A stretch of 64,000 nucleotides of DNA. Origin: Branchipolynoe longqiensis. Its lineage: Eukaryota > Annelida > Polychaeta > Phyllodocida > Polynoidae. How positions within the stretch are numbered: the first letter of the stretch is position 1; every line of letters begins with the position of its first letter. The stretch lies in NCBI GenBank assembly GCA_030323885.1, contig CM059199.1:41548590-41612589 (forward strand). Direction: 5' to 3'. Position numbers and translations under genes: made by a program. Positions 1-10,017 of this stretch are shown here, piece after piece. The notes beneath the pieces were generated by a model. That model saw only the letters and a list, made by a program, of their open reading frames with translations, had not been told where the DNA came from and ran no database searches.

Positions 1-595
1 AGGTTGCATAGTCTGGTGGTTTGTAGTTTCTGTCACTTTTCTCTCATTTCTCTGAGATAATGATACTGAACTGATCCTTATGATCTACCTTATACCCCCA
101 TCACACCAAAGTAGTTCCTACTACGTTCTTGAAAATGTTGCTGAATGGACTCAAACTGTGTGCGAACGGAATGGACGTAGTAGCCACCTTTTACGGTCTT
201 TTTACAAACGGAATGGACGGGCTAGAATGGAATAGTGCTCCAGAACTTTGACAATGCCCACATTTCTTGCAGCCACGTTCTACCCCGAGAACAGCCCGTT
301 TTTAAATGTAGTCGAACGTTTTGAGAACTAGTTTGGTGTAATGGGGGTGTTACTTTAGTTTGAAGTAACTTTTATTTGAATTAGCTAACTTTTGAGATAT
401 TTGAGGTGTAAATATCTAAAGTGCTGACATCATAGGCTTCTGTAGTAACAGTTTATATTAAATTGGCCCAGTTTCCCCTTCTATGTGATGAAAAATGGTT
501 GAAAAGTGCATCAGTATCTAAGTTAGGGATGTAGAATAAAATCGAGATAATTGTTTTGGCATTGAAAATGTGATGCTTCATCGGACTATAGAGCG
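1..595 (+). mobile_element. MITE-A copy, interrupted by a nested TIR element
   Basis: The left terminus reads close to TTGCATAGTCTGGTGG and the right end reads CTTCATCGGACTATAG, the inverted repeat shared by MITE-A copies at 8046, 25597 and 56352. The internal landmarks 'cttttgagatatttgag' and 'aagtgcatcagtatctaag' match those copies. No open frame is conserved between copies, so this is a non-autonomous element. It is split at 92-351 by a younger insertion. The first bases may be cut by the window edge. Confidence 0.75.
92..351. mobile_element. Short TIR element nested in MITE-A, family-T-like
   Basis: The ends form an imperfect inverted repeat (ACCCCCATCACACCAAAGTA on the left, TTTGGTGTAATGGGGGTG on the right) flanked by TTA on both sides. 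The interior repeats 'gaacggaatggacg' about every ten bases in places. TIR-plus-minisatellite design resembles family T (7131, 33855, 50450, 52034, 54883, 55627), but the terminal sequence differs and I see no central palindrome, so membership is uncertain. Confidence 0.55.
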
Positions 596-597
596 AG

Positions 598-927
598 ACG
601 GTTGGTTGTTGGAGTGTTCCATCCTGGCAACATCTAAGGTTATGTCAAGACAGGTACCGACTTGTGACAGTGTGCACTCATGGTGACTTTATAGTGCTAC
701 CCCATGGCGAAATCAGGCCACTGGCACCATGCCCCAATATTCCCCTCAGTCATTTTATCCTGACACTGAGGTAACCAGTCTTTGCCCTATCCGATTAATG
801 CTGAGCACCAGGCTAGGAAGAGACAAGTATCAATTTCATTAGTCATGGTTTGACTCAACCGAGAACCAAACTCGCAATCTCCTGTACAGGAGGGTGCCAC
901 TCTACCGATTTGGCCACTGTATCCAGT
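598..927 (-). mobile_element. SINE-1, head type H2
   Basis: Reference description for the family. Read on the minus strand a copy has a tRNA-like head with A and B box motifs, a body beginning 'gtcaaaccaatgactta', then 'gatacttgtcgcttcctagc', 'ggatagggcaaggactgg', 'ggataatgtgactgagtggg', 'cactgtcacaagtcggtacc', and a tail 'gaccttagatgttgctagga' ending in CAACAAACA repeats. Typical length is 320-350 bp. This copy carries the H2 head, which ends in 'gtagagtggcaccc' and lacks the long variable arm seen in H1. It would be transcribed by RNA polymerase III and moved by a partner LINE. Confidence 0.8.
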
Positions 928-1022
928 CACCTACCAACTTGTGACAGTGCACACATGTGGTGACTTTATAGTGCTGCGGTACTCGAAGACTGGGCCGCGA
1001 GGCATCATGCGAGTGTAGTGGG
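928..1022 (-). mobile_element. SINE-1 fragment
   Basis: Contains the body segment 'acttgtgacagtgcacacat' through 'tatagtgctgc' and then diverges. It abuts the preceding copy in the same orientation, so it is either a truncated second insertion or a partial duplication. Confidence 0.6.
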
Positions 1023-1310
1023 GCTGGTCAGTCATTTGCTGGCATTGCTGGGGGCATGGAGAGCCACAATGCAGGTACCATGACTCCAGCCAATCACAAC
1101 CGGCCTAGCTACCCTGTAATTGGCTGGCCTCTGACCCCAACAGCCAATCACAGCACACCTCTCCCTGACAGTCCTTCTTGCCAACCAGTGACGACTCTAC
1201 TACTGACCACCATCAGACCAGCATCTGTTCTCCTACCCACACCTGCGTTTGATATGACGCAGACACACTTCGATCAATAAATAAAACTCATAAAACACCC
1301 CATTAACACT
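1023..1310 (+). other. Unassigned segment with CCAAT boxes and a poly(A) signal
   Basis: Three CCAAT-type motifs lie within 60 bp (AGCCAATCACAAC near 1088, AATTGGCTGG near 1117, AGCCAATCACAGC near 1142) and an overlapping AATAAATAAAA lies near 1276. This order of promoter motif followed by poly(A) signal would fit a solo LTR or a gene end. I see no second copy and no conserved coding frame, so neither reading is established. Confidence 0.25.
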
Positions 1311-1427
1311 TTATGGTAATATAGAAGTTTACAAAAAAAATATCTGTAAACTTTGTATACCCTTTAAGACTTGGCAATATTCGTCATTAACTTATACCAT
1401 TGTCTTACATCTTCTACATACACATTT

Positions 1428-1777
1428 GATTGGTTGGATGGTGGAGTTTTACGTCTCGACAACATCTAAAGTCATATCAGGACGGGTACAGACTTGTGAC
1501 AGTGCACACTCATGGCAACTTTATAGCATCGTCCCACTGGGAGATCAGGCCACAAGCACCATTACCTGATATCCCACTCAGTCACACTATCCTGACTCTG
1601 AGCCAATGAGTCCTTGCCCTATCCTATTAATTCTGAGCGCCTACCACTTGGAAGCGAGAACTATCAATGTTTAAGTCATTGGTTTGACTCAACTAGGGTT
1701 CGAACCTGTGAGTTAGAATCCCACGATTTACCAAAAGGGGAGACGGAGGCTCAACCCATTAGGCCACCCCGTCTGGT
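1428..1777 (-). mobile_element. SINE-1, head type H1
   Basis: Near full-length copy. The head (minus strand) reads like a type II tRNA (Leu/Ser-like) with 'gggttcgaac'-type B box and a long variable region, then joins the shared SINE-1 body and 'gatgttg...cgtaaaactccac' tail. Confidence 0.8.
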
Positions 1778-1997
1778 AATAAGTTGATGCTACATCCAGC
1801 ATTATAACTAGTTAATTACTTGCTAATGCTAGATGACGTCAGCGGAGACAAGTTATGTGGCGTTCGGGCAGGCAATTCCATGGTACATCTCGACAAGATT
1901 GTATTGACTCCGTATATTGAGATAGAACTAATAATGCGGTGTTGATTACAACTGACGTTTATTGGTTGACATGGGCTTTAGGTTTTAAGCAAAACTG

Positions 1998-2395
1998 TAA
2001 TATAACCAAAGACCCTATAATACTAAGATGGCTCACTCAGCCTGTACTGTGTAATCAAAATGATCAAACCCACCACTTGGTGTGCTGGCTGTTCTTTTGG
2101 TTAAACAGGTGCTATATTATATGTATAAATGTATATATGAATGTGAAAGATGTGTCATGAAGGCGATGCTGATGATGATGCTGATGACAATGTGTATTTT
2201 TTCATAGCAATTTCATATTGATGTGTATTCATGCTTACCTATCTCATGTATAATATAATTGTATGTGTTTAGATGTGAAACACCAACCAGCAGCCGGGCT
2301 GATCAAACCCACCACAAGGTGGCACTGCAAAATTTACATTACCATGGGAGAGATAGCGAGTGAGCCGTCTTAGTATTATAGGGTCTTTGATATAA
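1998..2395. mobile_element. MITE-D, about 390 bp TIR element
   Basis: The ends form a 35-bp imperfect inverted repeat: CAAAGACCCTATAATACTAA near 2002 and its complement TTAGTATTATAGGGTCTTTG near 2371-2390. A second internal motif 'gatcaaacccaccac' appears on both sides as a direct repeat (2062 and 2305). Flanks are AT-rich (atata on both sides). There is no coding frame. Only one copy is in the window. Confidence 0.65.
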
Positions 2396-2459
2396 TCTTG
2401 TCGATATGAACATAGAATTCTGAGTTTTCATATGGGTAATGTATCCACTACACAAGTAC

Positions 2460-2527
2460 CCAGTTCTGATATGACCTTAGATGTTGCTAGAACGTACAAC
2501 AACAAACAACCAACCAAACACAGGCGT
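2460..2527 (+). mobile_element. SINE-1 3' tail fragment
   Basis: Retains only 'tgatatgaccttagatgttg' followed by CTAGAACGTACAACAACAAACAACC. It is a heavily 5'-truncated insertion. Confidence 0.65.
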
Positions 2528-2663
2528 CTAAATCGAAAACAAGGCGATACCAAATTCATTAAATATTCTCAATTGTATACAATGCTCTGCTAATACTATA
2601 TTGAACAGGCATTCATTAGCCGTTGTCATTTGGACACTAATATTATCAAATCATTTTCTCCGG

Positions 2664-2762
2664 ATAGCATATAGTTGAATGGGTAAGAGTGCTGACTTCC
2701 CATCGGGAGGTCTAGAGTTTGAAACCTCGGCATGTCAAACCAATGACTGACACACCCTAGAC
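2664..2762 (+). mobile_element. tRNA-like SINE head, type H3
   Basis: Segment with an A-box-like 'tagttgaatgggtaagag' and a B-box-like 'gagtttgaaacctc', followed directly by 'gtcaaaccaatgactgac', which is the start of the SINE-1 body. The head differs from H1 and H2. The body stops after about 30 bp, where the next SINE-1 begins. Confidence 0.5.
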
Positions 2763-3098
2763 TGTAACCAGGCTCGGTGGCAGAATTGGTGGATCGCTGG
2801 CCTCGCGTGCGGGAGATCAGGAGTTTGGTTCCCTGTCAAGCCAAACCAACTAGTTATAAAATTGAAACTTGTTGCTTCCCACCCTGCCGTTCCACATTAA
2901 TAGAATAGATCAAGGACTGGTTAGCGCATTGTCAGGATAATGTGACTGAGTGGGATATTGAATCATGATGCTGGCGGCATAGCCTCCCAGTGGGGCAACA
3001 CTATACAATTACCTTTAGTGAGCACTGTCCCAAGTTGGTACCCGTCCTGAAATGACCTTAGATGCTGCCACGACATAAAACGCCAACAACCAACGAAG
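2763..3098 (+). mobile_element. SINE-1, head type H2
   Basis: Head 'ggctcggtggcagaattggt' with 'cctcgcgtgcgggagatcag', then the shared body and a tail ending 'gacataaaacgccaacaacc'. It follows the H3 head immediately in the same orientation. Confidence 0.8.
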
Positions 3099-3099
3099 C

Positions 3100-3200
3100 C
3101 CTATTCCCTATTCCCTACCCCTTACCCTCACCCTCACCCTACCCCCCCCCCCCTCCTTACCATACCCCCCCCCCCCTTGCCCTCCCTGACACACCCTACA
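3100..3200. repeat. C-rich low-complexity tract
   Basis: Short repeats CCCTATT, CCCTCAC and runs of 10-13 C lie directly after the SINE tail. Open frames here are proline-rich by composition only. The tract could form an i-motif or, on the other strand, a G-quadruplex. Confidence 0.7.
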
Positions 3201-3544
3201 CAACACTGCCACGCCCGGTCACGTACACAGCGTTGGGCACACACGCACCCACGTCACACGCGCACACACGTGACACGCAGAAGCATCCCGCGCATGCCCA
3301 GAGTCAACAAGGCGTGACGGCCAATTGTGCCCGGCTGTAAAGCGCCCATCTGCGGACTTCGGGAGAACTAAGCCTGCATGCAAGTGTGTCGAAAGGAGCA
3401 CACGGACCCCTACTGTTACAGTTGCTGACCTTTGACACGGAATGAACGCGGCGTGTGTGTTGGTGTGTGTGAGGGTGGGGTGGAGAATTGGGCAGCGGCT
3501 GTTTGCTTGGTTGTTTGATTGGTTGTTTGTTTGGTTGTTTGTTT
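3201..3544. other. CpG-containing stretch without recognised features
   Basis: CpG-rich sequence with CACGTGACACGC and CGCGCATGCCC, followed by a TTGTTTGGTTG simple repeat near 3500-3550. Overlapping frames on the minus strand are compositional. I see no gene. Confidence 0.3.
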
Positions 3545-3600
3545 GGTTGAACCCCCAATAGCCGATGTCTACTTTTTGTGCTGGGGCGTCGTTAAACAAA
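3545..3600 (-). mobile_element. Molluscan SINE core fragment (caatagccgatgtc)
   Basis: Reads CCCCCAATAGCCGATGTCTA then TTTTTGTGCTGGGGCGTCG and TTAAACAAA. The reverse complement of the same core is at 32952-33030. I associate this core with SINE tails common in mollusc genomes (recollection of the family, not a search). Confidence 0.55.
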
Positions 3601-3794
3601 AAAAGAGTGTTTATTGGTTTGCTTGGTTTGTTTGTTGGGGTTTACACCATGTCAACACCTAAGCGTGCCGATTCCAATGGGAATGTATATTACAGGCATT
3701 GTGCTTCATTCATTCTCCTTTTCTTCATCCACTGTCATTAAGGTTCATGGATATTGTATCTGTATATAATGAGGTATGGTATGCATGAGGTATG

Positions 3795-4270
3795 GTAGGC
3801 AGGTATAGCAATACCTCAGGGAGTTTGACGCCACTGCCTTGCAGAGTTGTAAACCACTGCCTTATGGTACAACTTCTTGACAGAACCGAAGGCTAAGGGA
3901 GCAAACACTAAACAGAAAACCATGTCACTGTGGCAGCATTAAGGGTGATTGATGTATGGAACTCCCAACATCTCCTGACCAGCCACTGCAGGGACAAATA
4001 GTTTTGCGCCTGTCTTGACATGTTCTTGCCGGTGTGAAACCTCTATTTGCTCCCCGAGAGAGTGCCGCTGGTAACTTGCAAAAGCCAGCAGCACTTCAAC
4101 ACTTTTGCAGGCAGCTATCATGAAATGTAAACCTGAAGCTGAGAGACATTAAGACCGACTCATGGATGCAACTCTCACAGCAGAGAGCTAAATGGAGAGC
4201 GGCAGTCAAGTAATGAAAGCAGTCTTTGTCGCATCGCGACTGACAGCATGATGATGATGATGATGATATT
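3795..4270 (-). repeat. Dispersed repeat R1, minus-strand copy
   Basis: Nearly the whole segment reappears inverted at 31681-32150. Shared landmarks are 'caatacctcagggagtttga', 'agccactgcagggacaaata' and 'ccagcagcacttcaacactt'. The end near 4245-4268 is a GATGAT microsatellite, matching CATCATCATCATG at 31680 in the other copy. A short frame at 3939-4121 is also open in the other copy, but most base differences between the copies change the amino acid, which argues against coding selection. The class of element is unknown. Confidence 0.7.
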
Positions 4271-4412
4271 ATGAGGATGTTGAAATAAACTTGATTGACT
4301 TTAATTTGAATTTCTGACAGTGTGCACTAATGGCAACTTTATAGAGTGATGCCTGTTTACATTATAGTACCCTGCCCAACTGGGAAACCATGGGCCAATA
4401 TCTCTCCCGTGC

Positions 4413-4693
4413 TGGAGATCGGGACTGCAATTCCCGATCGAGCCAATGACTTACACAATTGATACTTGTCGCTTCCTAGCTTGGCAATCAGCATTAATAG
4501 GATAGGGCAAGGACTGGTTAGCTAAGTGTCAGGATAATGTGACTGCGTGGGATATTAGGTCATGGTGCTGGCAGCCTGATTTTCCAGTGGGGCAGCATTA
4601 TGAAGTTGCCATGAGTGTGGACGGTCACAAGTTGGTACCCGTCCTGATATGACTGTATATGTTGCCAGGACATAAAACTCCATCAACCAACCA
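4413..4693 (+). mobile_element. SINE-1, truncated head
   Basis: Body from 'gagccaatgacttacac' to tail 'tgttgccaggacataaaactc'. The head is reduced to a short 'gtgctggagatcgggactgc' piece. Confidence 0.75.
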
Positions 4694-4805
4694 TCCGAGC
4701 TAACCGGTCCCTGTCCCATTCCAGTAATGCCAAGCATGAGGTTAGATAGTGAGAACTATCAATTTTGTAAGTCATTGTTGGTTTGATTCGGTTGGGATCT
4801 GGAGC
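4694..4805 (-). mobile_element. SINE-1 fragment
   Basis: Minus-strand body piece (ccagtaatgccaagcatgag through gtcattgttggtttgattc) joined head-to-tail with the preceding plus-strand copy. Confidence 0.6.
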
Positions 4806-5001
4806 AGCTAGCTACCTTCCAGAAAGGAAGCCAGTACTTTGACATATTCGGTCTCCGCGTCGATTGGCAGCCAAGGGCAAAGGCTCCTTAAGGAAGTAAA
4901 TATACACTGCGTTTGATAGCTAAATGAAGAGGTAAGGTTTGATCAACTATGTTTCAGGCCGATGTCTCGACAAACTGAGGTTGTTTGGGCGTCTGCCACA
5001 T

Positions 5002-5007
5002 TAAATA

Positions 5008-5046
<39 letters not shown>

Positions 5047-5230
5047 TCTGGCACGACTGACACTTGTCGACACCAGATGGAGTGGAGGTGGGTTCCGGTG
5101 GCGCCACAGTTCAAGTGCGGAGTCTTACGGAGAATAACAATGGTATCAAGTAATATAATAATATAATATTAATAAAGGAAACAATTCTCTTCGTATTTTT
5201 ATACTCGCATAATACGTTATACACCACACA
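5002..5230 (-). repeat. V-family terminal-repeat-like stub with (TA)n
   Basis: A (TA)n tract at 5004-5044 is followed by CCTCTGGCACGACTGACACT and, at the far end, the complement of GTATAAAAATACG next to GTATAACGTATTATGCGAG. On the minus strand this is a TATA-box-bearing motif followed by about 170 bp. Related stubs lie at 6001, 48050, 48690 and 48955. Confidence 0.6.
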
Positions 5231-5236
5231 TGTATA

Positions 5237-5545
5237 TACATACATATATGTATATATATATATTAGGTAGATCTTTGCAATCTATCTTATTTAACATTGG
5301 TACACATCAATCCTAACATTGATTGATCTGGGTTTGCATATATCATAACAGTATATCAAGAGGATAGCCAGTAATTATGGTAATTGCTATCGGTGTGCGT
5401 ATGTTATAGGAATATAATAACTTAGTATGCATTAGTTATACTAAGCAGTGGTAGTTTACATGACTATCCAACAGGTTATGGTTCCGGATGAACCATTAAT
5501 CACTTAATCGCTATATGATTGCCTTGGTCATACTCTTTACTGGGG
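5237..5545. other. No recognised feature
   Basis: AT-rich, with (TA)n-like stretches at 5235-5262. No convincing coding frame or repeat match inside the window. Confidence 0.4.
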
Positions 5546-5835
5546 ATTGACGTCCTCATAACACCTAACATCATATCAGGACGGGCATCGACTTGTGACA
5601 GTGCACATTCATGTCAACTTTGTGATGCTGTCCACTGGGATAACAGCACATTATAACCCTGACCTGATTTCCCACTCACATTATCCTGCTAACCAGTCCT
5701 CGCTCTATCCTAGTAATGCTGAATGTCAGGCTAGGCATTGACAAATATCAATGTTGTAACATATTGGTTTCACTCGGCTGGGATTTTAAACTCCCGACCT
5801 TCCGCAAGGGAACTCTGTATTCCAACCGATTCAGT
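5546..5835 (-). mobile_element. SINE-1, diverged
   Basis: Tail complement 'ttgacgtcctcataacacct', then 'atcatatcaggacgggcatc', body, and a partial head ending near 'aagggaactctgtattcc'. Several small deletions show that it is an older copy. Confidence 0.75.
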
Positions 5836-6000
5836 ATATGTGTCCGATATGTTAATCATCAAATTAACTTATACAGAAAACATTCATAAACATATCTCCA
5901 GTACAAATGAGGGAGAAACAAACATGTAGTGGGTTGAGTAGTTGTAATCTCTGACAAGAATTATAGTCCTTTGCCCCTAAAATCTCTTTTTTTTTTTTTA

Positions 6001-6165
6001 AATCCTCCGGTGCAACTGACACTGGTCTACATCTGGTGGAGGTGAAGAAGGTAGGTGGAGCCACCGGTACCGTGCTGGTCTTATGGAGTATAACAAATAA
6101 TAATAGTAATTTACCCTTACGTATCTTTATATTCACATAATTCATTATACATCGCATATACACAT
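6001..6165 (-). repeat. V-family terminal-repeat-like stub
   Basis: Begins AATCCTCCGGTGCAACTGAC, contains GGTGGAGCCACCGGTACCGT and ends CTTTATATTCACATAATTCA TTATAC near 6125-6160. It aligns with 5044-5230 and 48955-49112. A T tract precedes it at 5988-6000. Confidence 0.6.
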
Positions 6166-6611
6166 GCACCCCCCCCCCCCCCACAGTCTGACAGTGTCCA
6201 CGTTGCCATTGCACATCGCTTGTTGTGCTCTTATGGGGGGAGGTTGCTATCAGTACAAAGGGATTATATCCATGAAGGGGCAGAGTGTCAGGCGACCATA
6301 AAACTAACCGGGGCAGGCCCAACTGGAACACTAACAATAACATCTATGTTTACATTCCCACCCAAAATTGTGTTTCAGAACAAACTCAACAAACCAGAAA
6401 CAGCAACTGCCACACCACCCATAACCAATATACAGTCATAGACACAGTCAACTCACACGCAATGTCATATGAGGAGAATCAGCGGAGAGAAATAAACAAA
6501 CGCGTTTCAGTGGGCGATATTAGGGGATGTTACACAACTGAAGTGACTGAGTGAGTGATGATTTGTTTGTAAGTGGGAGTGTTGTGTTAATATTCATGAC
6601 CAACAGTAGCT
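6166..6611. other. No recognised feature; starts with a poly(C) run
   Basis: A run of about 14 C at 6169-6182 is followed by ordinary sequence. Open frames here are short, overlap on both strands, and look like nothing I know. Confidence 0.35.
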
Positions 6612-6870
6612 GTCACTCAACTGCTCTGACCCCACCCCCGCCCCCAACCCACCCCGCCGACCCCACCTCCCAGCCCCGCCGCCACCCCGCCCTCTCCACT
6701 CACACCCACACTCGCAACGACCGCGCCTAGCAGCGTCCGATACCAAAACGGCAGCCTCATTCACTCACCCGCTAACACGCGGGTGATCACATGTTTCGCC
6801 GGAAACCCGCTTAACATTGTATGAGGACATCAGCAGTAAACAAGGGCGTGGGGGGGGGGGGGGGGGGTCG
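6612..6870. repeat. C-rich/CpG-rich block ending in a poly(G) run
   Basis: CCCCACCCCCGCCCCCAACC and similar units to about 6720, then CpG-rich sequence (CACCCGCTAACACGCGGGTG forms a short hairpin near 6766-6785), then a G run near 6850-6868. It could be a CpG-island fragment, but no adjacent exon is visible. Confidence 0.4.
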
Positions 6871-7011
6871 TTTGTTACTCTACATGAATCGGTCAGGAGA
6901 CAAAGAAAATAAATTATCCAGACATATATTTATGTATGATTTAATGTTGGACGCTTCAGGTATTTAGGTGTGCTTTTGTGTGTGCGTTTATTTGTTGGTA
7001 CCTGTATGTTT

Positions 7012-7130
7012 GGCTTGGTTGTTGGTATTTTACGTCCTAGCAAAATCTAAGGTCATATAAGGACGGTTACCGACTTGTGACAGTGCACACTCATGGTGAC
7101 TTTATTGTGCTGCCCCACTGGAAGAACAGC
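7012..7130 (-). mobile_element. SINE-1 fragment cut by a family T element
   Basis: Tail and first third of the body (minus strand) are intact up to 'gccccactggaagaacag', then the sequence changes abruptly into the T1 minisatellite. The remainder of the SINE is not present on the far side of T1, so the junction is a truncation or rearrangement and not a clean insertion. Confidence 0.7.
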
Positions 7131-7888
7131 GCACAATATTTGCAACCCGTCGGCACGAGTCCAACTCTTCGGCGCTTTGGGAGAAAGTTTGACACGGCGC
7201 AGCGTGTTAGTAGCGTGCTATAAGCGCGCGGCCAACGCGTTTCGAAGCGCGGCAGAACAACATGTCAACGTCCCACCAGCGGGTTCCCAGCGTGCCATCG
7301 GCGTGTTGTCGGCGCGCTGTCGGCGCGTTGACGGCGCGTTGGTGTCGCGTTAGTACCGTGTCAACGCGTACATACCCGCCAGCAACACATTAGGACGCGC
7401 CCGCAGCGCGTCCACACTGCGCGGCCAGGCACGCCGGCAACACGTCCAACGCGCCGAGATACGCTGGAGCAACGCCAATAGCATGCCCACTACCCGTCGG
7501 TGGGACGTTACGGACGCGCCGACGGAACGGTCGCATTTTGGGGGAAAAAAAGCCAACGTTAACTGACGTTGATCAACGGTCTGCCAGCGTTCTGCCGGCG
7601 CACCGCCAACATGTGTCAACGTGTTGCTAACGCGTCTGTAATGCACCCGCCAACATGCTGTCGAGTGTTGTGGCCCGTCAAAAGTTTTGTGCAAGCACAA
7701 AACCTTGACGCTGCTCGACGCGCGCCGACGTGTCCATTCACACGTTGCTATGTACCAACGCGCCGGTAACGCGCTGGCATTGCGCCGGTAACGTACCGGA
7801 TGTGTACTGACGTTTTGAACAAAAACCCAACCCGTCGGCACGCGTCGAAGCGCGTTGGTGAGAAACGTCGTAGTGTGACAGGGCCTTT
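7131..7888. mobile_element. Family T copy T1: minisatellite with internal palindrome
   Basis: The right end is CGTAGTGTGACAGGGCCTTT, the family TIR. The left TIR is missing. The interior is a GC-rich degenerate array of about 11-bp units (for example TCGGCGCGTTG, ACGGCGCGTTG near 7318-7345). At 7682-7706 there is AAGTTTTGTG C AAGCACAAAAC, a palindrome ending 181 bp from the right end. Open frames such as 7350-7841 on the minus strand arise from the periodic composition and are not counted as genes. Confidence 0.7.
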
Positions 7889-8045
7889 AGATTTTGAGTT
7901 AAATTGTTATTATGTACATCACTATAACTTTGTTTAGTTTGAAGCAACTTTTGTTTGACATGATGAACTTCAGTGAAAACATGTCAAATTAATGTTGACA
8001 TTCACATCAAGATTCCGAGAGCATCGCCTTCAGCGGTAACAGGCT

Positions 8046-8410
8046 AGATTAAAGTTGCATAGTCCAATGGTTTTGAGTTTCTGAAAGTTTTCTGAGATAG
8101 ATACATTAGATTGATCATTATAATCTACATTACTTTAGTTTGTGGTAACTTTTATTTTAAAAGGCTAACTTTGGTATATTTGAAGTGCAAACCTGCTAAA
8201 TTAATGTTGGCAAGCTTGCCAAAACTTCTGACACCATAGGATTCTGCAGTGACATATTCTATTAAACTGATCCAGCATTCCCTTATATGTGACGACAAAT
8301 GGTTAATAAGTGCTCCAATATCTAAGTTAGATATGTTGAACCAAATCTAGATAATTGTTTTAGTTTTGAAAATTTGATCTTTTCATCGGAAAATGAAACT
8401 TTAAATTGAC
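8046..8410 (+). mobile_element. MITE-A, complete copy
   Basis: TTAAAGTTGCATAGTCCAAT at the left and CATCGG...CTTTAA at the right. Internal 'ggcaagcttgcc' and 'gtgctccaatatctaagtta' match other copies. Length is about 360 bp and no protein is encoded. Confidence 0.8.
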
Positions 8411-8938
8411 TTAGCATAGCGATGAAGGTCAAGAAGGAGAAGGAGAAGGTTTGTTATTTTGTCGTTGCTTTACATCCTAGCAACATCTAAGTTCATATCA
8501 GGACGGGTACCGACTTGTGACAGTGCACACTCATGACAATTTTATAGTGCTTCCCCACTGGAAGACCAGTCCGCCAGCAGCATGACCTGATATCCCATTC
8601 AGTCACATTATCCTGACATGGAGCCAACCAGTCCTTGTCCTATCCTAACAATGCCAAGCACCAGGCTAGGAAGCGACAAGTATCCATTTTTAAGTCATTG
8701 GTTTGACTCGACCCGGGTTCGAACCCACGACCCCACGATCTACTAACACGGGAGACGGACGCTCTAACTCATTCGGCCATCCCATCTGGCTCAGTATCTA
8801 AGTTAGATATGTATCTAAGTTAGATATGTCAAATCAAATCTAGATAATAGTTTTAGTTTTGAAAATTTGATCTTTTCATCGGGCAAAGCAACTTGAAATT
8901 GACTTAGCATAGGCATAGCTGAAGAAGGAGAAGGAGAA
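8315..8938. repeat. Long direct repeat (about 135 bp) flanking a SINE-1
   Basis: Segment 8315-8449 (from 'aatatctaagttagatatg' through the end of MITE-A to 'aagaaggagaaggagaa') is repeated at 8791-8938. The SINE-1 copy 8450-8790 occupies exactly the interval between them. The right copy also contains an 18-bp internal duplication (gtatctaagttagatat). The arrangement looks like a very long target-site duplication. Confidence 0.7.
8450..8790 (-). mobile_element. SINE-1, head H1, near full length
   Basis: Complete from the tail complement (tttgttattttgtcgttgc) to the head (attcggccatcccatctggc). B box 'gggttcgaaccc' is exact. It is bounded on both sides by the 135-bp direct repeat. Confidence 0.85.
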
Positions 8939-9960
8939 TAGGTCGAAGGAGAATGAAGAGAAGGAGAATAGCGTGAAGGAGGAGAAGGAGAATAGGGCGA
9001 AGGAGGAGGAGGAGAAGGATAATAGGGTGAATGAGAAGGATGAGGAGAAGAATAGGGCGGAGGAGGAGGAGAAGGAGAATAGGGTGAAGGAGAAGGAGGA
9101 GGAGAATAGGGCGAATGAGAAGGAGGAGATACAGGTGTAAGACACGGGGGAAAGGAGATGATGACATTGGAGAAGGAGAAGGAGGAGGAGAAGGAGATGA
9201 TGAAGTGAAGGAGAAGGAGTAGATGAAGGGGGATGAGAAGGAGAAGGAGATGGAGAAGGATATGATGAAAGTGAAGGAGAAAACGAAGAAAGAGGAGAAG
9301 TAATAGATGAAGGGGAATGAGAAGGAAAAGGAGAAGGAGAATGAAGAAGATAATGGTCAGATAAATGTGAAGGAAAAGGAGAATCGGACGCAGAAGGAGG
9401 AGGATATAAAGGTGAAGGTGAAGGAGAAGGAGGATGAAGAGAAGGAATATATACAGGTGAATGTGAAGGATAAGGAAGAGAAGGAGGATATACATGTGAA
9501 GGATAAGGAGGAGGAAGAGAAGGATGGTAGAAGGGTGACGGAGAAGGAGGAGGAAGAGAAGGAGGATATAAAGGTGAAGGATAAGGAGAATGAAGAGAAG
9601 GAGGACATAAAGGTGAAGGAGGAGAAGGAGAAGGAAATATAGGAGGATATAAAGGTAAAGGTGAAGGAGAAGGAGAAGGAGAAGGAAGAGAAGGAGGATA
9701 TAAAGGTGAAGTAGAATGAGAATGAAGAGAAGGAGGATATAAAGGTGAAGGAGGAGAAGGAGAAGGAATACAAGTAGGATATAAAGGTGAAGGAGAAGGA
9801 GAAGGAGAAGTAAGAGAAGGAGGATATAAAGGTAAATGAGACGAAGGAGAAGGATGTAATGAAGGCGAAATACAATAAGAGTATGAGGTAGCAGGAGAAA
9901 GATGAAGGGGAAGGAGAAGGAGGAGAAGTTGAGGGTAAAGGAAGCGGATGTGCATAGGGA
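8915..9960 (+). repeat. One-kilobase polypurine (GAAGGA) minisatellite
   Basis: The plus strand is almost pure purine built from GAAGGAGAAGGA with an interspersed GGATATAAAGGTGAAG unit between about 9400 and 9850. All six frames have long open stretches encoding Lys/Glu-rich or Ser/Phe/Pro-rich repeats, which is expected from this composition. The Lys/Glu frame at 9307-9642 lacks non-repeat residues, so I treat it as non-coding. Mirror-repeat polypurine of this length can form triplex DNA. Confidence 0.85.
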
Positions 9961-10017
9961 AAAGGACTTTGTGATGGCTGAGTTGAAAGTGACGGAGAAG
10001 AAGCTTACTGAGAAGGA

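Noticed and set aside
7350..7841. 163-codon Arg/Ala-rich frame
   Set aside because: Inside the periodic interior of family T copy T1; the frame follows the 11-bp degenerate repeat and is not shared by other copies.
8815..9955. Several open frames up to 359 codons on the minus strand and a Lys/Glu-rich frame on the plus strand
   Set aside because: All lie in the polypurine minisatellite. Every frame is open because of composition, and no residue outside the repeat pattern is present.
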